A stretch of 29,707 bases of DNA from the IMG/VR virus record IMGVR_UViG_3300037558_000912, positions 1 to 29,707 of that record; one strand, given 5' to 3'. The notes beneath the pieces are model-generated. The model saw only the letters and a list, made by a program, of their open reading frames with translations, was not told where the DNA came from and ran no database searches. Source of the stretch: a virus. Of the stretch, positions 14,205 through 21,988 are shown piece by piece. Both the position numbers and the translations under genes were made by a program. The first letter of the stretch is position 1. Every line of letters begins with the position of its first letter.

Positions 14205-14529
14205 CGTCACTTTCTCCTTTTTTGTTTAGGTCTGATCTGACCTCATTGTGTTTATATTTACCGCTCATACGACCATCTTTGTAGTTAAAAGGATTTATAG
14301 GTTCCTTCCCCACATTCTGTGATGGAGCATAGAGCGACAGCAATTCAAGTCCAAGGGCGTGTGCCACTGACTTGATATTAACAAGAGCCTTCCTTGCCCT
14401 AGTGGCAAATCTCATTGAAGGGTTCTTCATTAATTTCTCTTGATTGGAGAAATACTCCAAACATAATTTCTTAAATTGTTCGTGCCTTGCTGATTCGACC
14501 GGCTGTCTGTATAATCTTCTTTTGACCAT
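14173..14529 (-). CDS. hypothetical basic protein in the head module (118 aa)
   Basis: The protein is basic and largely helical: MVKRRLYRQPVESARHEQFK at the N-terminus, then RFATRARKALVNIKSVAHAL (a probable amphipathic helix) and a hydrophilic tail, KYKHNEVRSDLNKKGESDDD. Its C-terminus overlaps the scaffold gene by 32 bases. A TAGGT box lies before ATG 14529, and the stop of the preceding gene is six bases upstream, consistent with translation in series. No family was recognised. Small basic proteins in this place can be DNA-binding or scaffold-associated factors. Confidence 0.65.
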   Translation of the reverse strand: MVKRRLYRQPVESARHEQFKKLCLEYFSNQEKLMKNPSMRFATRARKALVNIKSVAHALGLELLSLYAPSQNVGKEPINPFNYKDGRMSGKYKHNEVRSDLNKKGESDDDTRRIIDRH

Positions 14530-14535
14530 TGTGAC

Positions 14536-14799
14536 CTATCTCCAGGCCTTCAGGCTCCAGTATGCTGGTGAAAGGTTCTTCTGTCCTTTGACCGCTTTCA
14601 GTATTGGTGTGAATCTTGCGATGAAACTTTTCTTTCTCGCAGGTATGTTTTTCTTGATGCTCATACCCTTCTGTCCAAACCTCACTATGTTCACTTTGCC
14701 TGTGGATCTGTTTCTGACATACACGCCACTCTTTTTAGAAGCGGTTGGTGTCCTGAATGGTTTGTTGAGTGTGACCGTCCTGCCTTGATATTTTGCCAT
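14536..14799 (-). CDS. small basic phage protein with SIKKNIPARKKSF motif (87 aa)
   Basis: The protein is basic, with KYQGRTVTLNKPFRT at the start, a short beta stretch (VYVRNRSTGKVNIVRFGQKG), then the motif SIKKNIPARKKSFIARF and an ending LSPAYWSLKAWR. That motif and ending (SIKK-PARRKSFRARH ... ARYWSxKxW) recur in marine tailed phages in head modules; their function is not established. ATG 14799 was chosen because AGGAG, overlapping the speD-like stop codon, lies just upstream. The frame is open a further 26 codons upstream but would overlap the speD-like gene. Confidence 0.7.
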   Translation of the reverse strand: MAKYQGRTVTLNKPFRTPTASKKSGVYVRNRSTGKVNIVRFGQKGMSIKKNIPARKKSFIARFTPILKAVKGQKNLSPAYWSLKAWR

Positions 14800-14807
14800 T
14801 GTGTCTC

Positions 14808-15272
14808 CTACTTGTAGATGAAAGGATCTCTCTTCCTTAATTTTTCTATTTGATTGTAGTATTTGTTGTCCCACCAACTCAGTTCGTTGTCATCTATGTT
14901 CTTGAATCCGTTGTTCCTGTCCATGAACTTGTAATCTAGTTTTTCTATGTCAAACTGTGCCAACCACATGAATATGTTCTTGATGGCGAATGGTTTACAC
15001 GAATACACATCCAGTTGTATCAAGCCTGTCTTCCAACTGTGGAATGTGATTGAACTTGTATCAATTATGGCCACCGAACTGTATCCTTCATTGCCTTCTT
15101 TGTCTGACCATTCAGTGTGTGGTCCTGAAAGGATGTTCATGTCAATTTTTTTGATCAGACTTTTCATCTCATCATCTAGTTTCTGTCTGTCCTTGAACAG
15201 AGGTGGAGCATTGACTTCCGCTCTTACTATCAGGTGTTTGTGATCTAGTGTTGGTGTCATTGGGCTATCCAT
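14808..15272 (-). CDS. speD: S-adenosylmethionine decarboxylase-like proenzyme (154 aa)
   Basis: The core aligns with SpeD enzymes. DTSSITFHSW (71-80) matches the cleavage segment xESHISIHTW, placing the pyruvoyl-forming serine at S73, and H78 matches the catalytic His. LDVYSCK (87-93) matches the LDVFTCG strand with the catalytic Cys at C92. The conserved Glu before the serine is Thr72, and the loop between is one residue shorter. SpeD enzymes self-cleave and decarboxylate S-adenosylmethionine, giving the aminopropyl donor for spermidine. Polyamine supply for DNA packaging is a plausible phage role. Start: ATG 15272 has AGGA five bases upstream; ATG 15260 overlaps the previous stop (ATGA) and is an alternative. 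Confidence 0.8.
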   Translation of the reverse strand: MDSPMTPTLDHKHLIVRAEVNAPPLFKDRQKLDDEMKSLIKKIDMNILSGPHTEWSDKEGNEGYSSVAIIDTSSITFHSWKTGLIQLDVYSCKPFAIKNIFMWLAQFDIEKLDYKFMDRNNGFKNIDDNELSWWDNKYYNQIEKLRKRDPFIYK

Positions 15273-15622
15273 ACATTTCCTATTCGTTGTCTTGCTTTAT
15301 TTAAGGTCTGTTGATCCTGCTGTATTAGAACCGGCACAGGTGTTGAATGTTTTTTGTGTATGGGGTGTGAATACAACCATTCCTCATTTTTGGTCCAAGT
15401 GTTCAATCTATAATGTATGTTGCAGAGTGTCCTGCTACTGGCGTTGGGGTGTATCCATACCCTGGCCACATAATCGCCCAGTGGCACGATGTTGTGTTCG
15501 CCACGCCACCTTCGTATGTCAATCTTCTGTTTGAGCCAGTATGCCTTGCTCCAAGGACACACCGACCTTATAGAAGCGAAGTATTCTAACCAATTAACCT
15601 CTTCGTTTTTTCTTGCCACCAC
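15257..15622 (-). CDS. hypothetical protein upstream of speD-like gene (121 aa)
   Basis: The protein is rich in Trp, Arg and Tyr. It contains WLEYFASIRSVCPWSKAYWL, then IRRWRGEHNIVPLGDYVARVW and WTKNEEWLYSHPIHKKH. No family was recognised. The start is uncertain: GTG 15622 and GTG 15619 are both possible, with only a weak AAGAA upstream. It overlaps the small basic ORF at 15594 by 29 bases and the speD-like gene by 16 bases. It is likely co-expressed with the head genes. Confidence 0.6.
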   Translation of the reverse strand: MVARKNEEVNWLEYFASIRSVCPWSKAYWLKQKIDIRRWRGEHNIVPLGDYVARVWIHPNASSRTLCNIHYRLNTWTKNEEWLYSHPIHKKHSTPVPVLIQQDQQTLNKARQRIGNVWIAQ

Positions 15623-15668
15623 GAGATTTCTTGCCCATTCTTTTTGGTGCAGTGTAGGGACTACTCAT
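15594..15668 (-). CDS. possible very short basic peptide (24 aa)
   Basis: The ORF starts at ATG 15666-15668 and reads MSSPYTAPKRMGKKSRGGKK then KRRG, with eleven Lys or Arg residues in 24. GGAGG abuts the ATG with no spacing; GGAAG seven bases further upstream is a better-spaced alternative. It lies in the gap between the gene at 15673 and the next one at 15622. Charge and position suggest a real DNA- or capsid-binding peptide, but a chance ORF is possible. Confidence 0.3.
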   Translation of the reverse strand: MSSPYTAPKRMGKKSRGGKKKRRG

Positions 15669-15672
15669 CCTC

Positions 15673-15858
15673 CTACTTCCGCTTTTTGCTTTTTTGGCCA
15701 TTTGCTGGTCCTCCTATGTTTAATTTGTTTGCCCACCATCCGACCCAATCCTTAAAAAAGCATTTCACCTTTCGAGAAGACTTTCGTCTCAACTGCTCTA
15801 GAAGTTTTTCAATCTTGTAGATTCTTGTTTTTAAGGAATTAGTCTTGCTGGGTTTCAT
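15673..15858 (-). CDS. small basic protein after the portal gene (61 aa)
   Basis: The protein is very basic: MKPSKTNSLKTRIYKIEKLL, then EQLRRKSSRKVKCFFKDWVG, WWANKL and a Lys/Arg-rich end, QKSKKRK. A short coiled-coil helix precedes an amphipathic CFFKDWVGWWANKL segment. ATG 15858 is preferred over ATG 15906 because AGGA lies at workable spacing and the overlap with the portal gene is then only 20 bases. No family was recognised. It lies directly downstream of the portal gene. Confidence 0.6.
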   Translation of the reverse strand: MKPSKTNSLKTRIYKIEKLLEQLRRKSSRKVKCFFKDWVGWWANKLNIGGPANGQKSKKRK

Positions 15859-17398
15859 TGCCAAAGTATCCTGCCATCTCTGGATGAAGTTGTTTGATCT
15901 GTTCATCCGTATAACCCTGTTCTACCATCTCTCTTAGATGTTTGACCATGTCATCTACATTGGCCATCGGTGGATGGTCTGTTGTAGTGTTTAATGGTTG
16001 TGGGTTGGTCATATCTGCTAACTCGTCTTCGTCTTTTGCAAGTATTTCTTTGGTTTTGTTGTCTATGATTTGTTTCACATCAGGCGAGGCATTCATTGAA
16101 TCTCTCTGTGTAGCCGCCGCTTTCTGTAATAGGTCCATGTCTAGGTTCTTGTCTCTGATATGGAATGCCATTGGGTATTTGACTGATCCTGTCCAAGGTT
16201 GTCCTTGCCACAGGCTGAACATTCTCCAAATTTGTTCTTCTGCTAATTCTAGGTTCTTGGCTTTTTCACATAGTTTCGCGTCAAGCAAGATGAACTCCGA
16301 TTGCATTGCCACGCCTGACATCTGTCTTGTCTCTATGGCCCTGATGGCGCCTAGGTGTGCCTGTCTGTCTATGTTTTGGATTGTCGCTTCTATCGTTTTC
16401 AGTATGGCATCTAGGTTAGAGCCATTTGGTTGTAGAAGATAGGGACGAGTCTCTGTCGTCACTGTGTCACTCATTGTTATGATCGCACCTGCACCTGCAC
16501 TGGCTTCTGTCTCTCTGTCTTTGACCAGTGTTGGGTGGTTGGTCAATCTAATAAGTTGTTCTGCTTCTGAATAAAGTGAGAACAAGAAGTTCTGGTTGTC
16601 TGCTATGTCGCCTATGTCTGAAACTCCTATGCCTCTGATTGGGGACCTGTTTGCATAACACCATACCGCTGGTATGACACCCAATGGGTTTGGTTTTGAT
16701 TCAACTAGTTCTAATGGTTTTTCTTTCTTTGAATCATATGATTCAAGATATATCATGTCCTTGGTCCAAGTCCTTACATGGTAAGCCGCTGACTTCCTGT
16801 TTGTTCTTATGTCCTGTTCTAGGAATTTGACATATTGTAATTCGTAATGGCCTGATGGTAGTCTATCCCAATGCCAATCTATTATGTTTTCTGGTGTGTA
16901 TAGTGTGGCATATGGTCTGATGCCTTGTTCTAGTTCTTCTGCCCTTGTGCCAACAGTGGTCTCTGGACGATCGATTAAAATGCAACAGTGTCCATAGATT
17001 GAACTCGTGATGTTGACGTCTCGCATGAATGATTGCCAACTCCTGCCTTCCATGTCAGCATCTTTCAAGAAGTTCTCTACCTCAGGCGATCCTGCGAGGT
17101 TGCCCAGTTCTCTCTTTGGCTCGTTCCTGTATAGGAAACTGTTGTAGATGTGTATAATACTTTTAACATGGTTGTCTAATGGTGTCTGTCTTAGTCTTGC
17201 TACGAAATCGCCTTCTGTCTCATACACATACCTTGTCAGGTATTTGCCCATCTTGTATTGCACACCACCTAGGTATGATCTCATCAAGTATTGCCATCTA
17301 GGAATGTATGCTGAATATTCGCTGTGAACAGGAAGTCCTTCTGTGTGGTAATTCTGATCCTCTGGACTTTGGTTTAATAGATAATCTTGGTTTGCCAT
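15839..17398 (-). CDS. portal protein (519 aa)
   Basis: The protein has the size and organisation of phage portals close to DUF4055. The N-terminal part (MRSYLGGVQYKMGKYLTRYV) precedes a stem-like region, FVARLRQTPLDNHVKSIIHI, and then IYGHCCILIDRPETT (about 136-150). The segment NPLGVIPAVWCYANRSPIRG leads into a long helix with FLFSLYSEAEQLIRLTNHPT, both common in portals. The C-terminus is acidic and Gln-rich (YTDEQIKQLHPEMAGYFGNE). Portals form the 12-fold ring at one capsid vertex, through which the terminase pumps DNA. The ribosome binding site AGGAG lies in the last codons of the terminase gene, so the two are coupled. Confidence 0.85.
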   Translation of the reverse strand: MANQDYLLNQSPEDQNYHTEGLPVHSEYSAYIPRWQYLMRSYLGGVQYKMGKYLTRYVYETEGDFVARLRQTPLDNHVKSIIHIYNSFLYRNEPKRELGNLAGSPEVENFLKDADMEGRSWQSFMRDVNITSSIYGHCCILIDRPETTVGTRAEELEQGIRPYATLYTPENIIDWHWDRLPSGHYELQYVKFLEQDIRTNRKSAAYHVRTWTKDMIYLESYDSKKEKPLELVESKPNPLGVIPAVWCYANRSPIRGIGVSDIGDIADNQNFLFSLYSEAEQLIRLTNHPTLVKDRETEASAGAGAIITMSDTVTTETRPYLLQPNGSNLDAILKTIEATIQNIDRQAHLGAIRAIETRQMSGVAMQSEFILLDAKLCEKAKNLELAEEQIWRMFSLWQGQPWTGSVKYPMAFHIRDKNLDMDLLQKAAATQRDSMNASPDVKQIIDNKTKEILAKDEDELADMTNPQPLNTTTDHPPMANVDDMVKHLREMVEQGYTDEQIKQLHPEMAGYFGNETQQD

Positions 17399-17402
17399 TG
17401 TG

Positions 17403-18641
17403 TTATGCTCCTGTTCTTACCGTAAATCTTTGCGGTGCTGTTGTTGTAAAGTCTCGTGTGACAGGGTATAAGAATGAAATCAAATATCCTAATGCGTCGT
17501 TCATATGGTCTAATCCTTGTGACTTGTCTGGCAACGAAGTTCCTTCTTTATAACATTGTTTGCTAATACTATTTAACATATTCTTGGTTCGAGGGTGGAA
17601 GATAACGCTTCGTATGCCTGCTGACGAACATAGTTTAGAATTCACTGAATTGATCCTGTCTCTGACCGCCATGTGTCTGGTAGGCACCTTGCACACGAAT
17701 CCGGCATTCTGTAAAATTGAAAGATCGGTCTTGCCACCCGCTGATGTCCTTCTCTGTCTTGAAGCAGGATCTGGATACACCACTATCTTCTTGTTCTTGT
17801 ATCTGTTGTGTATCTCTTCTACCATCTCTTGTGTGTTTGAACTCCATATCATTATCTCATCAATAACATACACTATATTGTCCTTGATGTATGTGACCAC
17901 TGCACTCATTGGATCAAGGTTGAAGTCCATTCCAATGTGTAGTGTTGTCACATCACTTGGCACTTCAAAATGTTTGACATTGTGTTCTATGCTGTGTGAA
18001 TAATATATGATGCCTGAAAATGTTTCCCAGGTGCTTTCGTATTCTTGTCTGAATGTCTTGGCATCGAGATCCTTCTTTGCTTGATCGATCTCGGTCTGAT
18101 CAACCCAACCACCTTGCAGTGTGGTGTATAGCCAACTTGACCATTCTTGTTCTGTTTGATCTTGTCCCTTCTGATACAGGTCGTGGAACCAGTTCATGCC
18201 TTTTGGTGTGCCACAGAATACTGCCCTACCTTTGGTGTCTGACAGTGTGGGCCTAAGGACTTGGGTGAATGCACTCTCTGAAATATCTGCACACTCATCC
18301 ATCACCAATAGGTCTATACCAACACCCCTCAATGAGTCTGGGTTGTCAGCACCCCTCAGACAGATCCTCGATCCGTTCTTTAGGAATATTGTTAGTTCTG
18401 CTTCGTTGATCTTCTTGATCCATTTAAGGTCTTGTAAAATTTGTTTGACTTTGACCCATGCGATTTGTTTTGCTTGACGGTAAGATGGTGCCACATACCA
18501 ACAAACCCTGCCGGGTATCCTTGCGACATAACATAGTTCTCTAATTGCTAGTGTGGTTTTGCCAAATCGTCTGCCAGTGACTAAGACCTTGAATCTGCTT
18601 GTATCCTTAGCCACTACCTGTTGTGGTTCAGATAGTTTCAT
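17403..18641 (-). CDS. terL: terminase large subunit (412 aa)
   Basis: Both catalytic parts are visible. The ATPase has Walker A GRRFGKTT (23-30), Walker B DLLVMDE (110-116, catalytic Glu116) and the coupling motif FCGTPKG (142-148). The RNase H-like nuclease has GMDFN (Asp239), a VIDE segment (261-262), YPDPAS (Asp291) and LDHMNDALGY (Asp378, Asp382). TerL translocates DNA into the prohead with ATP and cuts the concatemer. The length is typical, perhaps slightly short. It follows TerS by nine bases and precedes the portal gene, the standard order. Confidence 0.96.
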   Translation of the reverse strand: MKLSEPQQVVAKDTSRFKVLVTGRRFGKTTLAIRELCYVARIPGRVCWYVAPSYRQAKQIAWVKVKQILQDLKWIKKINEAELTIFLKNGSRICLRGADNPDSLRGVGIDLLVMDECADISESAFTQVLRPTLSDTKGRAVFCGTPKGMNWFHDLYQKGQDQTEQEWSSWLYTTLQGGWVDQTEIDQAKKDLDAKTFRQEYESTWETFSGIIYYSHSIEHNVKHFEVPSDVTTLHIGMDFNLDPMSAVVTYIKDNIVYVIDEIMIWSSNTQEMVEEIHNRYKNKKIVVYPDPASRQRRTSAGGKTDLSILQNAGFVCKVPTRHMAVRDRINSVNSKLCSSAGIRSVIFHPRTKNMLNSISKQCYKEGTSLPDKSQGLDHMNDALGYLISFLYPVTRDFTTTAPQRFTVRTGA

Positions 18642-18650
18642 TAGTAGTAA

Positions 18651-18956
18651 TTATTCTTCCCAAGGAAGTGGTGCTGTATTTTCTTGATCTGTTGGTGTGT
18701 CTTTTTGATCTAGGTATTGTTTGCCCATCCAGATCAGCATTCGGACATCGCCCTGTAATGCTTTCTCCATCTGTGCTCTTCTCAATGATTTTTTACCTTC
18801 TGATCTGCCTTTGTCTATGATGCCTGAATATCTTTTCTCCAGTGTCGTCACAGAAGTGCCTACCACGTCTGCTATCTCTTTGAGTGTGCAGTGCATGGTT
18901 GCCAACTTGAATATCAAGTCTCTGTCTAGTTTGTAGTGTTTAGGTGCGTCAGCCAT
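18651..18956 (-). CDS. terS: terminase small subunit (101 aa)
   Basis: A helix-turn-helix is clear in the N-terminal half: FKLATMHCTLKEIADVVGTS, then VTTLEKRYSGIIDKGRSEGK. The following SLRRAQMEKALQGDVRMLIW and MGKQYLDQKD helices match the oligomerising core of small terminases, which recognise the packaging site and present DNA to TerL. The C-terminus (NTAPLPWEE) is acidic, as expected for contact with TerL. It is TAATG-coupled to the upstream adaptor gene and directly precedes TerL. Confidence 0.88.
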   Translation of the reverse strand: MADAPKHYKLDRDLIFKLATMHCTLKEIADVVGTSVTTLEKRYSGIIDKGRSEGKKSLRRAQMEKALQGDVRMLIWMGKQYLDQKDTPTDQENTAPLPWEE

Positions 18957-19300
18957 TATAGATGTTTGTCCGTTATTGCAATTCTAAATCTCCTGACGTC
19001 AGTGTCACCGTTTGATGTCACTATGGTCACGTCAACATTGTAGATGTTGTCGGCACTGCCTCCGTTGAGTCTAATGTTCACAAGTGCGTTTGCTACTACA
19101 ACATCAGTTGATGGATTTGTTGGTAAGGCCAATGGTGATGAATCACCTGATATGGTCTCTATGGCAACAGACGCCGATGATATGGCATCACCCGTGGTTA
19201 GGTAATCCGTAAAATCAACACCATACTTGATGTTGGCACCTGCGGCCTTTTCTATATATAGGCCGGTGTTATCTTTTTTGAATCCTGTTAAGTTAGCCAT
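18956..19300 (-). CDS. fibre-tail adaptor-like protein (114 aa)
   Basis: The protein is a small beta domain: IKYGVDFTDYLTTGDAISSA, then VNIRLNGGSADNIYNVDVTI and SNGDTDVRRFRIAI. The YGxDFxDYLxxGDxIxS...LxGGxxxxxYxVxxxxxTSxG pattern is that of phage fibre-tail adaptor proteins, which attach fibres or adhesins to the virion. In this window the gene lies between the VPxETR protein and the small terminase, at the end of the fibre region. It is TAATG-coupled on both sides. Confidence 0.72.
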   Translation of the reverse strand: MANLTGFKKDNTGLYIEKAAGANIKYGVDFTDYLTTGDAISSASVAIETISGDSSPLALPTNPSTDVVVANALVNIRLNGGSADNIYNVDVTIVTSNGDTDVRRFRIAITDKHL

Positions 19301-20637
19301 TATGTTTCACTCCTTACCCTTGGAACACTTGATCTGTTTGTATAAACAGGTTTGAATATTTTCCTAATTCTTGTTTCTTGTTCAACTTGTGCCATCCTTG
19401 TCTCCTGGTTAACTTTATTTAAGCGAGTTTCTTCTGGAACCACGAACTGTCGCGTTTCTGTCGGCACTAATATTGTTCTAAGTTCTTGTGGAACGATTAT
19501 ACAGTTCCAAGGATCTGCTGGTGATATCAGTCTTCCTTCACTTAATGTGCTGTATAGAGCAAATAATTCAGTTGGTTGTAGTTGTGCCGTGAAGTTTGCG
19601 TTTGTGCTTTGGCTGAACGCGGCCGTTATGCCTTGACCATATGCAAGGTCAAAGGTCACACTACCTACACCGCTGACAGTGGCCACTGCCACAGGATTGC
19701 CACTGCCTGATGCTCTGAAATATATTCCGTTTGTAGAAGAACTGAATGTGCCCATTGGCATCTGGAATGGATTGCCGCCTGATGAAACACCTCTGAACCT
19801 CTTGCCATCTGTTGATTGTGTTGCCGATGCCGTGACTTCTTTGGTTGGACCAAATGTCGCATTGCCATTGACACTTGATGAAGTTGTTGCTGTTGGACTC
19901 GCTGAATAACTTCTAATCCTGTTCATGGTGACATCTGGCACTGTGGCTGATGCGGCCATACTGCCTGATGCGAATGCCCTGTATCCACCTAATGCTTTTA
20001 GGACACTTGCGGCCCCTACCAACACTATTCTCTTCTCACCACCCCAACTGTCACCGAACCAGTCTGTCCATGCCCTGTCTATGACATCGCTTTCTTTGAA
20101 GTCTGCCCAGGTGTATTCAGATGTCCTTGGTGTGATGCTGGTGCCTGCCTCGATCAACTTACCTGCTAGTTGGATCTGTGTAATGAATGCGTTGAGTGTC
20201 AGGCTTTCACTGAATGCTTGGTATATGGCGTTTGTGCTGTTTGTGAAATTGCTGACTGCTGACAACGACCCTGTGAATGTTGCCACCGCGTTCTGTGTGG
20301 TCGTGGCTGATGCACTTGGATTGGTCTGTCCTGTTCTGATCCTGCCACCAAATGCTGACACAGAACTAGATGATGTAATTGTGGCGGAACCAAAGTCGAA
20401 CTTGACTCCAGCCGCTGATACCGTGAATGAACTTGTTAGTATTGCACTATTGACTTCTGTTGATCCTTCGCAAGATACACTGAAACTGCTCGTGAGTGTC
20501 TGTGCCTCGAAGGTGTAATTTAAGGCAGAGTAATCGTGCTCGACGAATTCGCCTGAACTTATCTGATAGTATGTTTCCGGAGTTGCATAGCCGCCTATGA
20601 CGAAGGCTTCTAAATCAACTAGACCTTTTATAGCCAT
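19300..20637 (-). CDS. virion structural protein with C-terminal VPxETR repeats (445 aa)
   Basis: The N-terminal half is rich in Ser, Thr and Ala with repeating beta-strand units such as LTSSFSVS, LTSSFTVSAAG and ITSSSSVSAFG. A central aromatic part (TWADFKESDVIDRAWTDWFG) is followed by VLVGAASVLKALGGYRAFAS. The C-terminus has five 9-residue units of form V-x-x-E-x-R-x-x-x (382-426): VPQELRTIL, VPTETRQFV, VPEETRLNK, VNQETRMAQ, VEQETRIRK. Similar VPxETR tails occur in marine phage structural proteins of unknown function. It probably forms a fibre shaft or decoration, with the tail as an attachment segment. GGGGGAG precedes the ATG. No enzymatic motif is seen. Confidence 0.7.
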   Translation of the reverse strand: MAIKGLVDLEAFVIGGYATPETYYQISSGEFVEHDYSALNYTFEAQTLTSSFSVSCEGSTEVNSAILTSSFTVSAAGVKFDFGSATITSSSSVSAFGGRIRTGQTNPSASATTTQNAVATFTGSLSAVSNFTNSTNAIYQAFSESLTLNAFITQIQLAGKLIEAGTSITPRTSEYTWADFKESDVIDRAWTDWFGDSWGGEKRIVLVGAASVLKALGGYRAFASGSMAASATVPDVTMNRIRSYSASPTATTSSSVNGNATFGPTKEVTASATQSTDGKRFRGVSSGGNPFQMPMGTFSSSTNGIYFRASGSGNPVAVATVSGVGSVTFDLAYGQGITAAFSQSTNANFTAQLQPTELFALYSTLSEGRLISPADPWNCIIVPQELRTILVPTETRQFVVPEETRLNKVNQETRMAQVEQETRIRKIFKPVYTNRSSVPRVRSET

Positions 20638-20655
20638 GAGGCTACTCCCCCTTTA

Positions 20656-21144
20656 TTATGCTAAGGAGATCGTCAAGTTTCCTGTTGATACTTGGAAAGT
20701 GTCTCCATTCAAGATCTCTTTGGCATTGTCAAGTTGTCCATAGAACAATACATTACCTAAAGATTCTGAAGAAGCGTCTGCTGTGTAATCCACATCCATG
20801 ACTGCGATACAAGTCACCGTTGATCCAGAACTTGCTGAATTTTGATAGTTTGCTGTCGCTGTTGTGAATGTTGCGTTTCCTGTTGTAGATATGCTACCAC
20901 CAGAAGCGTCTGTTCCGAAAGTCAATTGCTCTCTGGAATAACCTGCGTTGTTGATCTCATAGTGACCCCAGTTGCCTGTGCCTGACTTGGATTTTGTTCC
21001 TGCTTCAAGAGCCGCCAACACATCACTCGCCGTTCCACTGAATAGAGCAAGAAATACATTACCAGGATTTGCGTAGTCCGAAGACCCGCCTCTTAAAACA
21101 TGATCTAATAACTTATTTTCCAAGAAATTGGAAGATGCTGACAT
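20656..21144 (-). CDS. Gp80-like phage structural protein (162 aa)
   Basis: The start MSASSNFLENKLLDHVLRGG followed by YANPGNVFLALFSGTASDV is the well-known pattern FLENxLLxHVLRG...PxxVxLALF of Gp80-like phage proteins (mycobacteriophage Gp80 family). The rest is a beta-rich Ser/Thr domain with YSREQLTFG, then ESLGNVLFYGQLDNAKEILN, GDTFQVSTGNLTISLA. Those proteins are found near the tail fibre and packaging genes and are thought to be virion components, but their exact role is unknown. Strong AGGAG precedes the ATG. Confidence 0.75.
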   Translation of the reverse strand: MSASSNFLENKLLDHVLRGGSSDYANPGNVFLALFSGTASDVLAALEAGTKSKSGTGNWGHYEINNAGYSREQLTFGTDASGGSISTTGNATFTTATANYQNSASSGSTVTCIAVMDVDYTADASSESLGNVLFYGQLDNAKEILNGDTFQVSTGNLTISLA

Positions 21145-21217
21145 AATTGTTTTCTCCTTGTTTTTGTAATTTGTTATTACCTAAATATTTATTACAATAT
21201 CACTGCTAACCGTAAAT

Positions 21218-21988
21218 CTAACTCTGAAACAATTCAATCACCACATCACCATTATGTCCTGATCCACTGTTATCTATCTCATATGATAGAACCAGACCTT
21301 TGGCAGTGAAACCTGTTCCCCCGGCGGCAGTATCATTGTCGCCCGAGGCAACCACGAAATTCTGTGATAGTGTCAATGTGTCATTGTCCATTGCCTTATC
21401 TGCGCCTGTGCCGCTATCCACCGTGCTGAACTGGAAGATATGTTGAAAAGGTGCACTGTTGCTGGCCATCACATCAGACGATCTGTCGTGATTGGTCAAT
21501 TGAAAGAATTGTGAATTGGTCTGGAATGCAGTGGCACCTGAGGCATTAGCAACCCTGTCATATCTGAACTGGATGAATGGAGTTTGCGAAACAACATTGA
21601 CTGGATCGCTATCTGCATTGGTGGTTGAAAGTTTGGGTGCGAAAACCTGGAATGGATATGATGCTGATGGATGTGCTCCACCTGACAATGTGTTGAGCAG
21701 TGTCTTCCTTAATCTGATGGTGTAGGACCTGCCCTCAGTCAGAGGAACAACGATTGCGTTGTTGGCGCCACCTGTCATGCCACCTTCAAGGTCAGCGGTG
21801 CCACCGTTAAGTGCGGTGTAGGTGCCGTTGCCTTTGACTGTGTTGCCGGCTGTGTCTCCCGATACCGAGGCCGATGTGAAAAATTTGGGTTGGCTTGAAC
21901 CAACACCCTGTGGTGAATTAAATGTGATTGTGGTGACCTCCGGATTGAATGTCCTACCTGTGAAGAACCTCCTGCTACCGAAAGGCAT
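21218..21988 (-). CDS. MPFG-type adhesin-like protein, third cassette (256 aa)
   Basis: It starts MPFGSRRFFTGRTFNPEVTT. The first residues are a variant of MPLG, the start of the adhesin genes at 22837 and 25211. The body is beta-rich with many Ser, Thr and Asn, including IRLRKTLLNTLSGGAHPSAS and LVLSYEIDNSGSGHNGDVVI, which ends in ELFQS. It may be a jelly-roll-like ligand-binding domain, but no family is certain. The ATG overlaps the stop of the preceding fibre (TAATG), and AAGGG within the last codons of that fibre is its ribosome binding site, so the two are coupled. Role as an interchangeable tip on the shared fibre domain is inferred. Confidence 0.65.
   Translation of the reverse strand: MPFGSRRFFTGRTFNPEVTTITFNSPQGVGSSQPKFFTSASVSGDTAGNTVKGNGTYTALNGGTADLEGGMTGGANNAIVVPLTEGRSYTIRLRKTLLNTLSGGAHPSASYPFQVFAPKLSTTNADSDPVNVVSQTPFIQFRYDRVANASGATAFQTNSQFFQLTNHDRSSDVMASNSAPFQHIFQFSTVDSGTGADKAMDNDTLTLSQNFVVASGDNDTAAGGTGFTAKGLVLSYEIDNSGSGHNGDVVIELFQS

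Noticed and set aside
14800-14877. Longer start for the SIKKNIPARKKSF protein
   Set aside because: The extra 26 codons overlap the speD-like gene, and the ribosome binding site is at the later ATG 14799.
19925-20518. Plus-strand frame of 197 codons over the VPxETR protein
   Set aside because: It is antisense to a coupled structural gene and has no domain or ribosome binding site.
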